Assembly (NCBI GenBank): GCA_003194525.1
Contig: NBIV01000050.1
Coordinates: 288,721 to 352,720 of the forward strand
Direction: 5' to 3'
From: Gracilariopsis chorda
Taxonomy: Eukaryota > Rhodophyta > Florideophyceae > Gracilariales > Gracilariaceae
DNA: 64,000 nt
Positions 42,101-55,300 of the stretch are shown here, in pieces. The notes under the pieces were generated by a model that searched no databases, was not told the origin of the DNA, and saw nothing but the letters and a program-made list of their open reading frames with translations. Each line of letters opens with the position of its first letter. The stretch's first letter is position 1. The position numbers were made by a program, and so were the translations under genes.

Positions 42101-44276
42101 TTAGTTTTCCGCCTTCGGCGGTGGGTTGGTTTCCTCGACAACGAGTGCTTCATCCCGTTGACGGGGGCTTCTATCCGCATAAGCGGGGGTTGCAACGGAT
42201 GGTTGCATGATCTCCCGAATCGGGGTGTATGAATCTTGCCGCGCACGCGGGGTCTGTGGTAGGGCGTGAGAAAAGTCCGTTTTAGCACGGAGGTAGGAAG
42301 CCGTTGGGACGGAACGTTTCTCCTCTGGAGTGAGGGCCTCATAATTTGCCACCACCTTGGCCATATCCTTCAGTGAACAAATACACTGAGGAGAGGTACG
42401 GCCATGGGCATAACACAGGTGGCAAATGAGAGCCAGCACCGCGACACGCGGATTATTATTCCGAGTATCGGAGAAGCGAACCGCAGGGCGGGTGTCAGTC
42501 CATCCAGGCCGTTGATAACGGGATTGACCGTTTGAAAACGGGAGTCGTTGGGGTTGAACCCGACTGTTACCACCGTATAGAACGGGATCTTCTGTTCCCG
42601 TATCATGGGTCATCTCCGTCGTTGACGGCAAATCACTGGTGGGTATCGACACACCATCCCCCTGCACTAAATGCACGGTATCAAATCCCTGTCCAGGGTT
42701 CCCATCCGCGGTGAGCGGGAGAGAGGAAGCTTTGCTTTCCAGCAACAACGCCTTGGCGGATTTAGACCGATTGTTCGGAGTTCTTGCACGAAGTGCATCC
42801 CCTTCCGCTCGGGCGTGTTGGACCAGCTCGAGGTAGGTGATCCTCCGCTTGTCCTCCCGATAACGGGTAACTAAACTCCGGATTGCCGGGTCAAGACCAT
42901 CAATGAACATGGTACTGCGCTCCCCAGCGGGGTATACGTTACCACATCTGTGGAAAGCCTTGTTAAGGCGCACCGAGTAGTCGGTCTCGGTCTCTCCAGC
43001 ACGCTGGCGTGTATCTCGCAAAGCGAGGATAGCCTGCTGAATAGCAGTGTTGGTGGCGTAGGAGCGCAGAAGATACTGCACAGCCTCCGGCCAGCAAGTA
43101 ACTCCTCCCTCGGAGGCGCGAGAAGATCCTCTGACAGAGGTGTATTGGTCCTCCGCCACTCCCCGTAAGAAATACGGTAAAGCCAAATAGGCTTGTCCCT
43201 CATTCATACCGAGGATATCGGCCTCCGCTACAAAGCGGGATAGGAAATCCAGTACTAGGACTGGGTCCTCTCCAGTAAAATACTGGTTGCGGAGCGAGAG
43301 CTGCATTCACTTAATGCATTCTCGCACCTTTCCCGTACCACGGGGCGTACGTCCAAGTGACGAGTCTTCGAGCCGGTAGTACCGGTATGATAAAAGTTTC
43401 CGGTAATCCGGGTTTGTCGGTTTCAATTCCCGGAGACCGGGGTATCTTCTCCCCTTCTGGCGGGTTCGGACCACACCTTCAGTGGCCGATGACCGCTTCG
43501 AGCGGGAGGAGTAACCTCGCTTCTCGTCCTCCGAGTCGGAGTCCGAGGAGCTCGAGCTAACCGAATGGTTTCGGGATGAGTCCGACGATGTCGAAGAATC
43601 GGAGTCCGAATACTTTCGGGAGTGTTTCCGTCGATGACGGCGTTTCTTCTTCCCAGCAAGCTGGTCGTTGTGCGATGCATCGTTTACCGGATCACCCGGG
43701 GATGGTTTGTCCATGAGGACGAACTGCTCCAGCGTCTCCAGGCGGGCACCAATCCGATCAAATCGGGCTTCAACTCCTTCGATGAAGGTGGCGGGGTGTC
43801 CCAAACTCTCCAACACGGAGTTGACGTCAGACCGTAAAATACGGAGTTCCTCGGCGACCTCCTTTACGGGGGGTTGCCGAGACCACCTCTTGGAGGGATT
43901 TTAGTTCCCCTACAAGGGTGTCATGGGCGGTCCACAGAGCGCGGACCTGGGATTCCAGGGAAGTCCCCTCGGGGGTGTTATCGCCCGTTCCACGGGGGCT
44001 TGAAGCCGCGACAGCGGGAGCAGGCCGGGGTGCCTGGGGCACTGCGGCAACAGCCGGAGTCGATGCTGCATTCCCATGCGGGGGTGATAACGAGGGCAAA
44101 AGGAGGTTCCGGGGTTCCCGGTCGGGGGTATCATTCCGCGATGAAACGGCGCCAGCACGGCTGGAACTTGTCCGTATAGGGACACGGGGTACGAACCGAA
44201 CTTCGGAAGTGTCCGCATTGTCGCGGGAGCGACTACGCGTAACCACTGGCTCCGCGTCGGAGGGATTTCTCGACAT
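42101..44276 (-). pseudogene. gag: Gag of copy B (one frameshift, one stop)
   Basis: Same 724-codon gag as copy A. A run of six C (plus-strand G at 43868-43873) where A has five shifts the frame after codon 135 or so. An in-frame TGA at 43307-43309 replaces A's CGA (Arg) in CIKRMQLS. Otherwise the sequence is open through the gag core and the CCHC knuckle CHLCYAHGRTSPQC, whose histidine position is arginine here, so zinc binding would be impaired. Ends TAA at 42101, followed 18 bases on by the pol segment. Confidence 0.9.
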
Positions 44277-44360
44277 GAGAAAATACCGTTACGACGGGAA
44301 ACGATCACTGAACTTCCGGTGAATAAAAACAAACCTCGTAAGAGGGAAAACCAAAAACCG

Positions 44361-44379
44361 ATTCTAGGTCGGGAGACCA
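44361..44379 (-). other. Primer-binding site, copy B
   Basis: ATTCTAGGTCGGGAGACCA on the plus strand, identical to the site of copy A, three bases inside the LTR. Confidence 0.7.
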
Positions 44380-44382
44380 CTT

Positions 44383-45208
44383 TGTGGTGCAATGCCCCAA
44401 AGGGGAAAAAAACCGAACGACGTTCGGGATCTTCCTCTCACGAGGTGAACCCAGTTGGGTAGAGCCCTCCCAGAGGTGTCACGGCGAAGCCGGTTTGTAA
44501 GAACAGGGACACCTGTCGCGACTTGCGCAGGGAGGTGAAGGCGAAGAATCGGTATCCGCGTGAGCGGGGTGTGATCCTCAGTAGAGGTATGTTTCCACGT
44601 AAGTGGGGAAGTGTGAGCGGATGCGCACACGAGGGCCGCGGATAGCGGGAGGTGCTACCCTAAAAAGGGGGAAAGGAAGCGCGAAGAGGAGGAAGAGAGG
44701 ACGATGTGAGTCGCGAGAGCGACGAGCAGATACGGCAATGCCGGTGGACAGGACTCCCTATACAGAGCGAAACACCAATATGATTGGAACAATTACACTC
44801 CCAGTGATGGGTTTCTTTAGATGTGCAAGGGGCTTAGATGTTCCGTGGTTTACGGCGTTTCCCTCCAAGGAGGAGTAGAGTACGCGCGCAAGCGGCAACA
44901 ACTAGATCCAATTCCCCAGGTTGGGGTCCCTTGTTGGGGAAGGTTTACTGGTGCGACGGCAGTGCACCGTCGCACTAAGTACTAGCTTCCCAGAAATGGG
45001 TGTGAAAATAATAAATAATATTAACTAAAATACTCCACATTTCGTGGCAACATCCACTACTGTGGCCAACCGCCAATTGACCCAAAACCGTGTCCCACGT
45101 GTCCATATCCACCATAGTGGGGCGTAGTTCATATACACACTACACAACCGATAATATCGGGAAAGCGTTCAAGCACCTAGAATCCCTCCCTGAGGGCGTT
45201 GCACTTCA
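44383..45208 (-). repeat. 5' LTR of copy B
   Basis: 826 bp partner of 34870-35695. Followed on the right by the second target repeat ATGGT and the rest of element C's LTR. Antisense frame 44603-44878 is open here too. Confidence 0.96.
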
Positions 45209-45779
45209 ATGGTTAGTACGTAATGCAACTGCTCATTTTACACCGCTTCAGTAAATCTTCTTTAACCAAGGGGTTCTCGCTTCAGATATTTTAGCCTTCA
45301 CAAGTGCTCTATTCTTACAAGAAGAGACACACCGGTGCGCACGGTTGTCTAAACCCCCTTGCATAAGTACAGAGGCCCATGATTGGGAGTGTGCTACCAC
45401 CCATCTTGGTTTCGCCTTTGTATCAGGTTTGCTCGACGCATCACCTTCTTGCTTCGTTACTCTCGTGACCTTCCCATCTTTACCTCTTGTCTTCTTTCCT
45501 TTATAGGGTAGCCTTCCGTTATCTACAGCTCGTGCTCGCCCGCGCTCACACGTGCCACCAATTGTGGAACCGACATCTCTATGAGAGAGTCACATACCGC
45601 TCTCGTGAATAATCGTTTCTTAACCTCACCATCTCGTGTAGGTCACGTAGGTCTGGCCTCGGTTTTAGACCCAACTCAGTCGTGTCACCTCCGGAGGGTC
45701 TTTACCGCTGGGTTTCTCTCAAAGTAGGAAGATCCCGAACTTCTTCGTGGTGTTCCCTGTCTTCGGGACTTGAACTGCA
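45209..45779 (+). repeat. 5' LTR of element C, second part
   Basis: Continues the LTR after copy B: CAGTAAATCTTCTTTAACCA matches A's CAGTAAACCTTCCCTAACAA, and the end GACTTGAACTGCA is followed by AAGTGATTTTCCGACCTAG, the decayed primer site. With 34640-34869 the LTR would be about 800 bp. Confidence 0.8.
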
Positions 45780-47077
45780 AAGTGATTTTCCGACCTAGAA
45801 TCTGTTCTTTTTGTTCTCTCCCTTTCGAGGTTTGGTTTGTGTTTGCTCATTTTCCCGGAAATTACCACGCATTCCCATCACCTTGGTTTCTCTTCAAGAC
45901 AAGGAAACCCTCCGATGCAAAGTCCACAGTAACGCGCCGCCACTCCCACTATATTGCAGATAATTCCGATGTTCGGTTTGTTTCTCGCATCCCTGTCCGT
46001 GCTAGGTTCAGCCAACCTTGAAAAACCTCCTCGAGGACTTGGAATCAACCCCGTGCATCCCAGAGCCTCCAAACCACTGTGTTTCTACACGCGTTTGACA
46101 CTGCTCTCCCAGCCCCGGCCCTTGCCGGCACGCCCCAATCACCCCTGCTAGCCACCGCGACCGCGGCATCCGAGCCACGCCAAATGGAAAGAAACACCCT
46201 CCCGTGGTCCTCCCTGCAACACCAGTTCCACGCTCTGTGGACCGCTCAGGACACCATTCTTGGGGAACTCCAAGCCGTCTATGAGAAGATAATACAAGCT
46301 CTTATGCAGGCAATCGCAGTTGATCTCCGTTCACTACAGTCTGACGTCAACAGAGTGTGGGAAAGTTTGGCGCAACTGGCCGCCTTCATTGAAGGAGTTG
46401 ACGGTCGTTTTGATCGATTCCATGTCCGTCTGGAGACGTTTGAACAGATTTTTCTGACGGATAACCCATCCTCTATTACCAGGGTGCCGCCGTTTCAAAC
46501 CGCCAGAAGCCACCTGGGAGGCACAAATACCATTCAGAGCGGAATCTCAAGCGCGAGCACTCTGATACCGACTCAATGATGTGATTGAGTTCTTCCCGAA
46601 ACCATTTGGATCCCTCCTCGCAATCCGATTCGTAGGATGAGCGCCACCAGCATTCATCCCGCTCTAGGCGGTCATATTCAACCCAATGTGTGATCCATTT
46701 TCGGGAGAAGGGCAAGAACGGTCAAGGCTTAAAGTAATTGAAGCCAACAAACCCGATGTATCGGAAGCCAATGTCGTACTGGCAATACCGGCTCGTAGAT
46801 TCTTCTTTAGGACGCACGCCCTAGCACGGAGAAAGTAAGAAATTGTATCAAGCGCAGGCGAGATTCGCTGTGTAACCAGTATTTCACTAGGGAATGCCCA
46901 ATTTTAGTGCTGGAATTCCTCCACCGTTTCGCGACTGAAGACGATATACTCAGAATTAACCAAAGTCACGCTTACCTTATCGTATCGTATGTCTTACGGG
47001 GAGCACCCAAAGAATAATACAAGTCTGTGAGATGCTCGTCTCGCACCTCCAAGGGAGGGGTCACCTGTTGGCCGGAG

Positions 47078-47850
47078 TGTGGTGCAAACCCCAAAAAGCA
47101 GACGAAGCACGAGGATGTTCGAATTCCTCCTCTCTTTAGAGGGTAGCACGGCAACAGAACCTCCTGTGGTGAACACACGAGCTGGGCGTAAACCGGGGCT
47201 CACTTCACGACTGGTGTACAGGTGCAAGAGTGGCGTAGAAAAGGATCGAAGACACGCAGAGCAGTGATTGTGTGGAACAGGTGGTCACTCGTACGAGGAG
47301 TGCGCAACGGTTCACCGATAAGCACAGCGAGTGCCACCTGTATAACAGAGTAACGAAAAGAAACAAAACACACAACAAATGACAAACAGAAGTCTATGAA
47401 TGTGGTTGAAAGCGCCACGAGGTGGATAACTAGTCCTACACAAGGTGACGAGTCTCCGAGGGAGGATATCGTGCACCGGGTTTCTGAGTCAGAGCCGAAC
47501 ACTCGCTTGTGCGAGGTTTATTGACCGGGACGGCCCGAGCTCACCTAACTAAGTAAGGTGCCGGTCGTGAACCGTACACTTTAATAACTAATTATGTAAA
47601 TAGATAAGTTAATACATAACTAATAAATAAATGAATAGTGGTAACTGTATCCCTAAAAAAAGGTGTCTGCACATTTACACGGGTTTTATCCGTACTGCTG
47701 TCACCAGTGTCCAATTACCACGATTTAAAGAGTGCTATGGCCAATCCATTGGGGAATTACTTCTCATATCTGTGGCTACATCCAACTCTCGTCACGAGGC
47801 ATATAGGAGCGTGCTTCACGATTAATCACCCCGAAGGGCGTTGCTCTACA
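47078..47850 (-). repeat. Solo LTR, inverted, in gag of element C
   Basis: 773 bp from TGTGGTGCAA to TTGCTCTACA, the termini of this LTR superfamily in reverse. It interrupts the gag codons for CWPEAVQY: TTGGCCGGAG precedes it and GAGGCTGTGCAATAC follows it. The flanking bases CGGAG and TCGAG are a weak match for a decayed target duplication. No internal region, so it is a solo LTR left by recombination. Confidence 0.75.
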
Positions 47851-47981
47851 TCGAGGCTGTGCAATACTTGCTACGCTCCTACGCCACAAACACCGCTATT
47901 CAGCGGGCAATCCTTGCTTTGCAAGTTACTCGCCAGCGCCTTGGGGAAGTCGAAACCGATTACTCGATGTGCCTGAGCAAA

Positions 47982-48479
47982 TGTTAATATCGCTGTAGGA
48001 ATTGATACTCCGTGTAAGAGAGTGACCTCTGGAGGCCACATCTTTGGCTGACCTGCACGGACGCGTTACAGATGTGCGCTCTGGCCATTAACGGTATCTA
48101 ACTATTTAACTATTTATTTATTTATTAACTGATCTATAGAACTAGATATTAGTACTGTAGGGTAGGGCACATTACAGTGCCATAAGTTACAGGCGCTGCA
48201 GTGCGATACTTACGGAGCACGAGGTGCGCCTCCATAGGTTAGTAAACTGAGACACCATCGTAAGTCCTGAGTACCCCGTACTTGACATTCGCACTTTCCA
48301 CTAGCCTCCAAGGTACCGCTACTGCTGCTCCAACCTCTTGGACCGCGTAGTTAGCGTCATTTAATTCCGCCAACATTACCAGAAGTGTCGCTGCCGCTCT
48401 CTTCACCTTAGGACCCCTCAGCTCTCCTAAGCTACCACGGGACCTTTAGGAGTTTGTCCACTGGGCTTGCTATCTTACA
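47982..48479. mobile_element. Unclassified insertion, possible solo LTR, in gag of element C
   Basis: 498 bp from TGTTAATATCG to ATCTTACA, absent from the aligned gag of copies A and B: the gag codons break after GTGCCTGAGCAAA and resume at CCCCGCCCGGGGAACG. TG...CA ends and an AT-rich TTTATTTATTTATT core suggest an LTR, but no target duplication is visible and no partner is in the window. Confidence 0.5.
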
Positions 48480-49309
48480 CCCCGCCCGGGGAACGATGCA
48501 TGATTTTTATCGTCGGACTCGACCCAGCAGTCTGGATCCTCGTCGCTAGCTTCTGCAACGACAAGCGCAGAAAGAAAATCCTCGATCTGGTACAGTACGC
48601 TAAAGCGTAAGGCGATGCACGCCATGCCCGAACTTCAAATCATCGGTCAACATCCGCCAAAGCTTTGTTAATGGAGAGCGATTCCCATCGCTCTTGCTGC
48701 TTCTCGATTGCAACCCCGAAAAGGGATACGATACCTTGCACTGAACGATAAAGGAACGTGTCTCAATCCTGACCCTGAACTACCGTGTAGGACGGAAGGC
48801 TGGTTTCAAACGGCTAAGGAAAACCCCGCTCTTTTCGTGGAGAACGATCGTTTTGAACCCCAACGAATCCCGTTTATGAGCAGTCATTTCCGACACACTG
48901 GGCCTGGATGGAACGACAAAAGGCCCCGCTGTTCGCCATGCGGATACTCGGAATACTAACCTGCGTGTCGCTTTTTTGGCCTTACTTCGCCACCTATGTT
49001 ATGCACAGAGCCATACCTCCCTTCAATACTTTTCTTAATGAATAATATAGGCAAAGTGGAAGCCAATTACGAAGCTCTCACTCCAGAGGAGAAGCATTCC
49101 ATCCCGACAGCATCCTACCTCTGCTCTAAAACGAAACACACCCCGCTGGTCCGGCAATCTCCAGTACCTAATATGCCGATATTTGGGAATATGTCCGAAC
49201 CCACCCCCGCCTGTGTGGATATTCCCAGCCTCGAAAATGAATCTCTCTTCTTCAACTACCCTGATCCCCCGCCTCATGGGGATCCTGCCAAGGAAAGCTA
49301 ACTGAGAGC

Positions 49310-52300
49310 GTCTCCCCTTCGGAAGAGGCACCCTCAGATGTGAGGCTGTTGACGCCCAAGGGGCCGTCGCCTCGCTCCCTTATGAAAGTTGTCTCGAGAA
49401 AATACACTGCAGACGCGAACTCTGCACACTTCACTTTGTTGCGTCGATCGTGGATACGGGTAGAGAACAACTGGATCCCGAAGATATTTATGGTGATGTC
49501 CAAACGTAAGTATAAATTCTACGTCGACCTCAGCCTTAGCCACCAGTTCATGGTGGGGTTTTTAACTGTCATCGACACAGTTGCTAGACCCAGCTTCATC
49601 GGTGAATCTTTATTTCCAACGCAAGTCCAGTGTTGCATCGTTCTGAAGCGGTCTCGGAAGTCGCAGACGCGAATACCAACCCGTTCGAAACGGTCATAAC
49701 CGTCGATTTAGTCGTGCGGTTCGGCAAAAGCTGTAGTGCTCGCACTACTCTCTGGTGTGTCTGACGGTACGTTTCATACGTAGGGCACGGGCCAACGGCC
49801 ACCGTAGTGTAGGTGGTCCCACTGTATAATAGTTGTAATTAATTTTTGGAATTCTATTTAGTATAGGTACACTAACCGCAGCCACTGGTGGTACGTCAGT
49901 ACCCGGCAGCCCCGGCTTCGCGCGAGGAATTAAACAAGGAGAGACCTCTGTCCTTCAACTAGCTACTGGCTTCCCGTTTGCCCTCACAAGGTTATCTGAT
50001 TTCTCTTCCTGTGTCCGGATCAACACTCGGGGCCACGGCCTGATCACCTTTGGTGCTGGTACTTAGCATACTTAGTTTACACGGCCTTTTTTGGTAGTAC
50101 CCAGTCAGTCCTTGCAGACTTAGGCCATCGGCCTCGTTTGACCGCCTTGTAGTGCCGCTTAGTGAACAGGACTTCTGGCAGCTCCTTATGCCTTAGTAAG
50201 CAAGAGAATCTGAACCAGGTTTCGAATTGTGAAACCAAGGGGATACCCTTACAAGAGTGGAAAATCTAGTAAAAGTTGCTAGTGGTGGCATAAAGGAGGA
50301 AACATATTTCGTCTTGGCACTGGTTCAATTTCAGGGAGTACCCTCGTCCTCCGTTTTCACACCATTGGCGTGCTGCCGACGCCTCGAATACAAAGCCTTG
50401 TGTGAGCCCCTGGTCTGGGCTGTGGTGCAATCTCGGGGCTGTGCGCAAACATCCGTCGCAGATGACATCTTGGGTCAGTATCAAGTGTGTCGTTCTTGAC
50501 ACTTGGGAAATTAGTCCGTGGGACTGCTTTGGTGTTTGTATTTGAACACGGTCGCCCCAGGTGTTCTAGTTTACAGTATTACTTCAGGAGGGAAGCATTA
50601 AAACGTAGTTCTACAAACTACGATGGCCCAATAGGCACCCTTCTTGCTAGGCTCTGCCTGCGGTTGGGGAAGCCTAGCCATGGCTGGTCTCCCGACTACC
50701 ACATTGCGATACAATTGCGTAGTGAAGCTCGGCTTTATTGGTTCTCGAACCTAGGGTGTTCCAGTCATACGGAGGTCTGATTAGTGCACCTGGCTTTTCG
50801 ATGCAATCAAGCTGCGCCTCAGGGGTGTTGATTTCGACGACGGATCGCCAATACTGATAGGTTGGCGTCCGCAAAAGCGTTCCATGCAGAAGCAACTTCT
50901 ACTACGTGATGCATATGTTCCACTGCCCCCTTCACGCGAGTCCACAAAATTCGGCGTCGAAACATTGTGTCTCTATGCCCCCTGCATACTAGGTCATGGT
51001 GCAATTCAACCCCTGTCAACACGGTTTAGGCTTTTTCCAGACCCTTTCCTCGATGTGCGAGAAGTATTACCCCGATCTTGCGAACTGAGCTGTTAGCGTC
51101 GCACTGAAGGTTCCTCTACGGATATTGATTGCAAACCCTGGCAAAAGAACCCAGTATCTGGTGAAGAACCAAGTTATTGGAAGCTTCCCTCCGAACCCCT
51201 TTGAGATGCTCGCGACTACGATGACTTCTGCCCTCGTTCTTCGAATTGTCACCTCTTCCAATGATAAAAAGGTGACGGTGGACAACGTTCCGTGCATGAA
51301 GGGGGAAGGTACGCCCGTTATAATGCTGAATATACCGATTGACTCTGAGGAAAACCCTCTATCTTAACCAAAAGACAAGGCTTCCAAGAACTAGGACCAG
51401 GTCGATCCCATGGAGGCGCTCAAAGAGCTTGACCTCGGCCTCGTACCGGAGTTGCACAGAAAACGTCTTCTTACCATAATGTGGGATGAATATCTTGGAG
51501 AGATTGGCTCTACGGAACACCGAGTAAATCAGTTGCCGAACATGCTTTTATTTGTGCAAAGCACTTACAAAGCAGGTCAGTAAGCTCGGGAGGAAGAACA
51601 CTGCTAAGTAGACACAATGATCCTCGTACGTGTGACTGAGGCCCCTGAGTCACCCTGGGCATCACCAGTTGTGCGGCAGTTGAAGTACGACGGAACTTGG
51701 AGGTTTTGTGTTTACTATAGTTGGATCATTGCCGTGACAGTTAGGGAAACATAGCCTATCACTTTTATGGACGAGTGCATCGATTCGCTTGGAAATGCTA
51801 CCATGTTCACGACTTTGGGCGCCAATTAGAGATATTGGAAATTCTCTGTTACACATGAGAATTGGAATAAGAGAGCGTTATTCTGTCAGTCAGGATCCTA
51901 TTGCGTCAATGAAATGTCGTTTGGTTTAACTAATGCCTCTGCTACTTTTCAGCATGCAGTGGGATTTCTAGTAATCTGCTTTAAATGGCGGGAGTCGCCT
52001 GGTCCACGTGGATGATGTCATCATCTTCTCCAAATTGGACGACGACCTCACCTATGTCACAGACTTGATGGCCGTACTGCGTGACGCAGGAGCTACCCTC
52101 AAGCTGAGTCATTGTGAGTTCTTCACCAACACCGCCAAATATACCTGACAGATAGTTCACGTTGGACTGTGCATATTGGAAGCTTGGGTGATATACTTCT
52201 TTCAGGCAAAATAACCTCGTACAAAAAGGGAAACTCTCTTTTTCTAGGGTTGTTCAACATCTATTTACGGTTTATCCCACACTTTTCAGATATGGCGGCG

Positions 52301-55300
52301 CTCCAAATACGCTCTTGCGAAAGGGAAACCCGCAAATACTGAGCCTCTCAACGCCCGAGCATTCGGAAGTGTTAAAAGCCTTAAATGAGGCTGTTACATC
52401 AGCATCTATTCTATCGTTACCCAAAATGGGGTATCATACTCCGCGGAAATTTAACTGAGCAAGTGCCTGGTTACTTGTGCTCCTTTCCAAAACACCGCGG
52501 AAGAGGAACTAAAACCAATTAGATATGGGCCACGTTATTTAAATGTTCATGAGCGGAACTACTAAGTCTGGGGAAAGGAATGCCTCGCCGTTGTGTGGGC
52601 GTGTTCTACCCTCTGCTCATATCTTATAAGTGTGCACGTCACCACGTGCACAGATCATTCCTCCTTGAGGTGGTTGATGAAAATCTTTGATCCATCTGGC
52701 TGCCTTTTTCGGTGGAGACTCCGCCTTGCCGAATATGACCTCAAAGTCATTCCTAAGGAGGATGCACAGAACACCCAAGGCGACGGCTTGTCGCATCTAC
52801 CCACTAATGCGGAAGCACTCGGAACAGAGTATGACGACATTCCATTTTTCATGGCTTTGGAGGATGAACCAGAAAATCCGGTATGGATATTAGAAGAATG
52901 TCCAGAAAAATAGGACGGGGACTCTTATATGGACGAATTAACTGCATCACGGGAGACCGCTGAACAATATCTACCGGAAAACGTTAAGCCGGTTACACCG
53001 GAGGAATTAATCCGAGAACAATTCGGGATCCTTTCTGTACAAAGATTCATGCCCGTCTGGGGGGAAGAAGAAATCTCCGGTTCGAGTTAAATGACGAACG
53101 CGACCTAGTTCTGTTGATCTAATATCGCCAAAAACTCATGTTACCACACTCTCTGCCGTCGTGGGTCTTACATATAACGCAATATGACTAAATTGGTGGC
53201 CATGTCAATGCACAGACACTCTACTTCACTTTGAGAGGGTATTTCTACTGACCCGCCATGGTGGCTTAGTGTCACTCAATATTGAAGTTTTGTACCGAAT
53301 GCGCAAAGAATCTGGTGAAGCTCTTCAAGATCGTGAAGAAGATGAAACTCTTCTCTGCAGGGGCGCCGCTCGAGTTAATCGCAATCGATAATCTCGAACC
53401 ACACCACACCCTAAAGAGAGGCAACGAGGTCTAACTTGTTACCACCAATCCCTTTCCATACTTGTTCGTATCGTCCCTCTCCAGATGATAAGTGCACACA
53501 CCTTGGTTAACGCCTTTCTCACGCATTGCATATTCGTTTACGGTCCTAATATTAAGGATCTATCCGGTCATGGGAAACAGTGTGTATCCAAGATTTTCAA
53601 AGATTTTGGTCACATCCTGGATGTGAAGGATGTGTTCATAACTATTTATCACCCCGATGTACTGGAAACTTCGAACCATTTAATCGGACGATGTTAGATT
53701 CTCTACGTTCTTACATTGCTAATCACCCCGAACTTGGGACCTGTACACGAATGTGTGGGCACTCGTGCACAATAAACAAATTATCCGAACTACCTGGGTA
53801 TCACCATTTGAATTGGTGTTATCTCGTACACCTCCGCCTACGGCGTGGTAATCCCTAGAAATCGTCAAAACCTTCCCATCTGTGTGAAAATACAGCCCTG
53901 AATGGAGACTATGGTTATCTAAACTGGTATAGGCAGAACGGCAATCTATATGGCTCATTTTTAAGCCTGTTACAAGCGTGATATCGATGCTCGCTAGCGA
54001 GAAACTAAGCCCTCAATGCAGGCGAATAACTACGTAGTCGTACGAAAAGAATATGGCAACCCGGACCTAGAAAAGCGTCACAAGCTCTCACCAGTTGCAG
54101 ATGGACACTGAAAGGATATTTCAGTGAGCACCGACACTGTTGTTGCGGAAATGAAAAAGCGGTATGAAAGTCTCTCCCACCATCGCGTTGTTGTGACACC
54201 TGCACCCCTGACAGAGAATGTCCGAGGTGCCAGGTTCATCTTCTTTACAGACCCAGCAACACCAAATAACTCCGTGGTAAAACGCCCCATTATTCTAACA
54301 CACCCTAACAATGGTCTCCTAGATTTACAGACTTTCTTGGATACTCCGGCTAAGCCGGACACTACAATCTCTAATGGCCACACCTCTTCATGTTCTAATC
54401 CAAACGCCGCTGGACAGATCTAAACCTGCCGTACGGTATATGCTAATCAACTCCCAGCCACTCCGTATTAGGGTGTGGAAGAGGACCATCCCTTGGGTGG
54501 AATTTATCGGCGTGGAAATGGAGTCGCACAGTAACATTTGGGGACACCTAGAGGCAATTTCACGGCACCAGCTGGATTATACACCACCTACATAGCCGTT
54601 CTCTTTGCATAGTGGTACCCAGCTAGCGTCGCTAAGTATTACACAGCTTGAATTACAGAATGCAGGGGCAGGGTTGCCTCCAATACAAACCTGAGTCATG
54701 AATCAGATAATCACCCGCATATGCCACTTTCCCCTGATCAGGGTGTTAACTCGCAACTGTCGCCTACAGAACCTCCCACCAAAGTGGAGTCACCTCGGGA
54801 GATTACGCTGCGATTCGCGGATGGAAGCCACAGAGAATTACCAGACACATTGAAGAAATAGAAGACGTGCTCGAGGGACCCTCGTAGAGAGCCGTTGCTC
54901 GAGACCCAAGTGCCTGAAAAATTCGTGTCTGAAATGACCAAACATTACGGAAATCTGCACCTTAGTATGGGGAATCGTTTCTTCTCTCTTCACGCAGTCA
55001 CAATAACACTCTGAGGGTCTCTGTGAATCCTGTCGTGTCAACCAGAATCAAACCCGTCAGTCCGGACACGGTACCTCTTGAGGACGGGTTGCAACCTCAG
55101 TTTGAGGCACATCTCCCTGAGACAGTGAAAACGGGGCCTAATGTACACTCTACCAAAGAAACGTTTGCAGAAAATATCTGTTCGCCTGAAATGGTCCTCG
55201 GAGTTCCAGTACCAGGGCAGCAACACACGGTGCATCTAGAAAGTGGAATATCAGTGAGGGTGGCCGATTGCACGAAGGTTCGTAACCACAGATCATGGAA

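Larger units (their letters stand above)
34870..45208 (-). mobile_element. Ty3/gypsy chromovirus, copy B (complete, 10.3 kb)
   Basis: Complete element of the same family as A, in reverse orientation, with 826-bp LTRs (34870-35695 and 44383-45208) and a perfect 5-bp target duplication ATGGT (34865-34869 and 45209-45213). By eye the LTRs differ at about 13 of 826 positions (about 1.6%), so it is about as young as A. It keeps the 144 linker bases and about 424 bases of 3' region that A lost, including an antisense frame. Its lesions differ from A's: an extra base in gag (43868-43873), and stops at 43307-43309, 40386-40388 and 38472-38474. Confidence 0.97.
45897..49301 (+). pseudogene. Gag of element C with two insertions
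   Basis: The position equal to copy A's gag start reads AAGACAAGGAAACCCTCC, so the start codon is gone. Homologous stretches are visible: helical region with ALWTAQDTILGELQ and GVDGRFDRFHVRLETFEQ (46079-46579), the gag core in fragments, and the end with NYEALTPEEKHSIPTASYL (48996-49301). Split by an inverted solo LTR at 47078-47850 and by 47982-48479. Confidence 0.8.
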
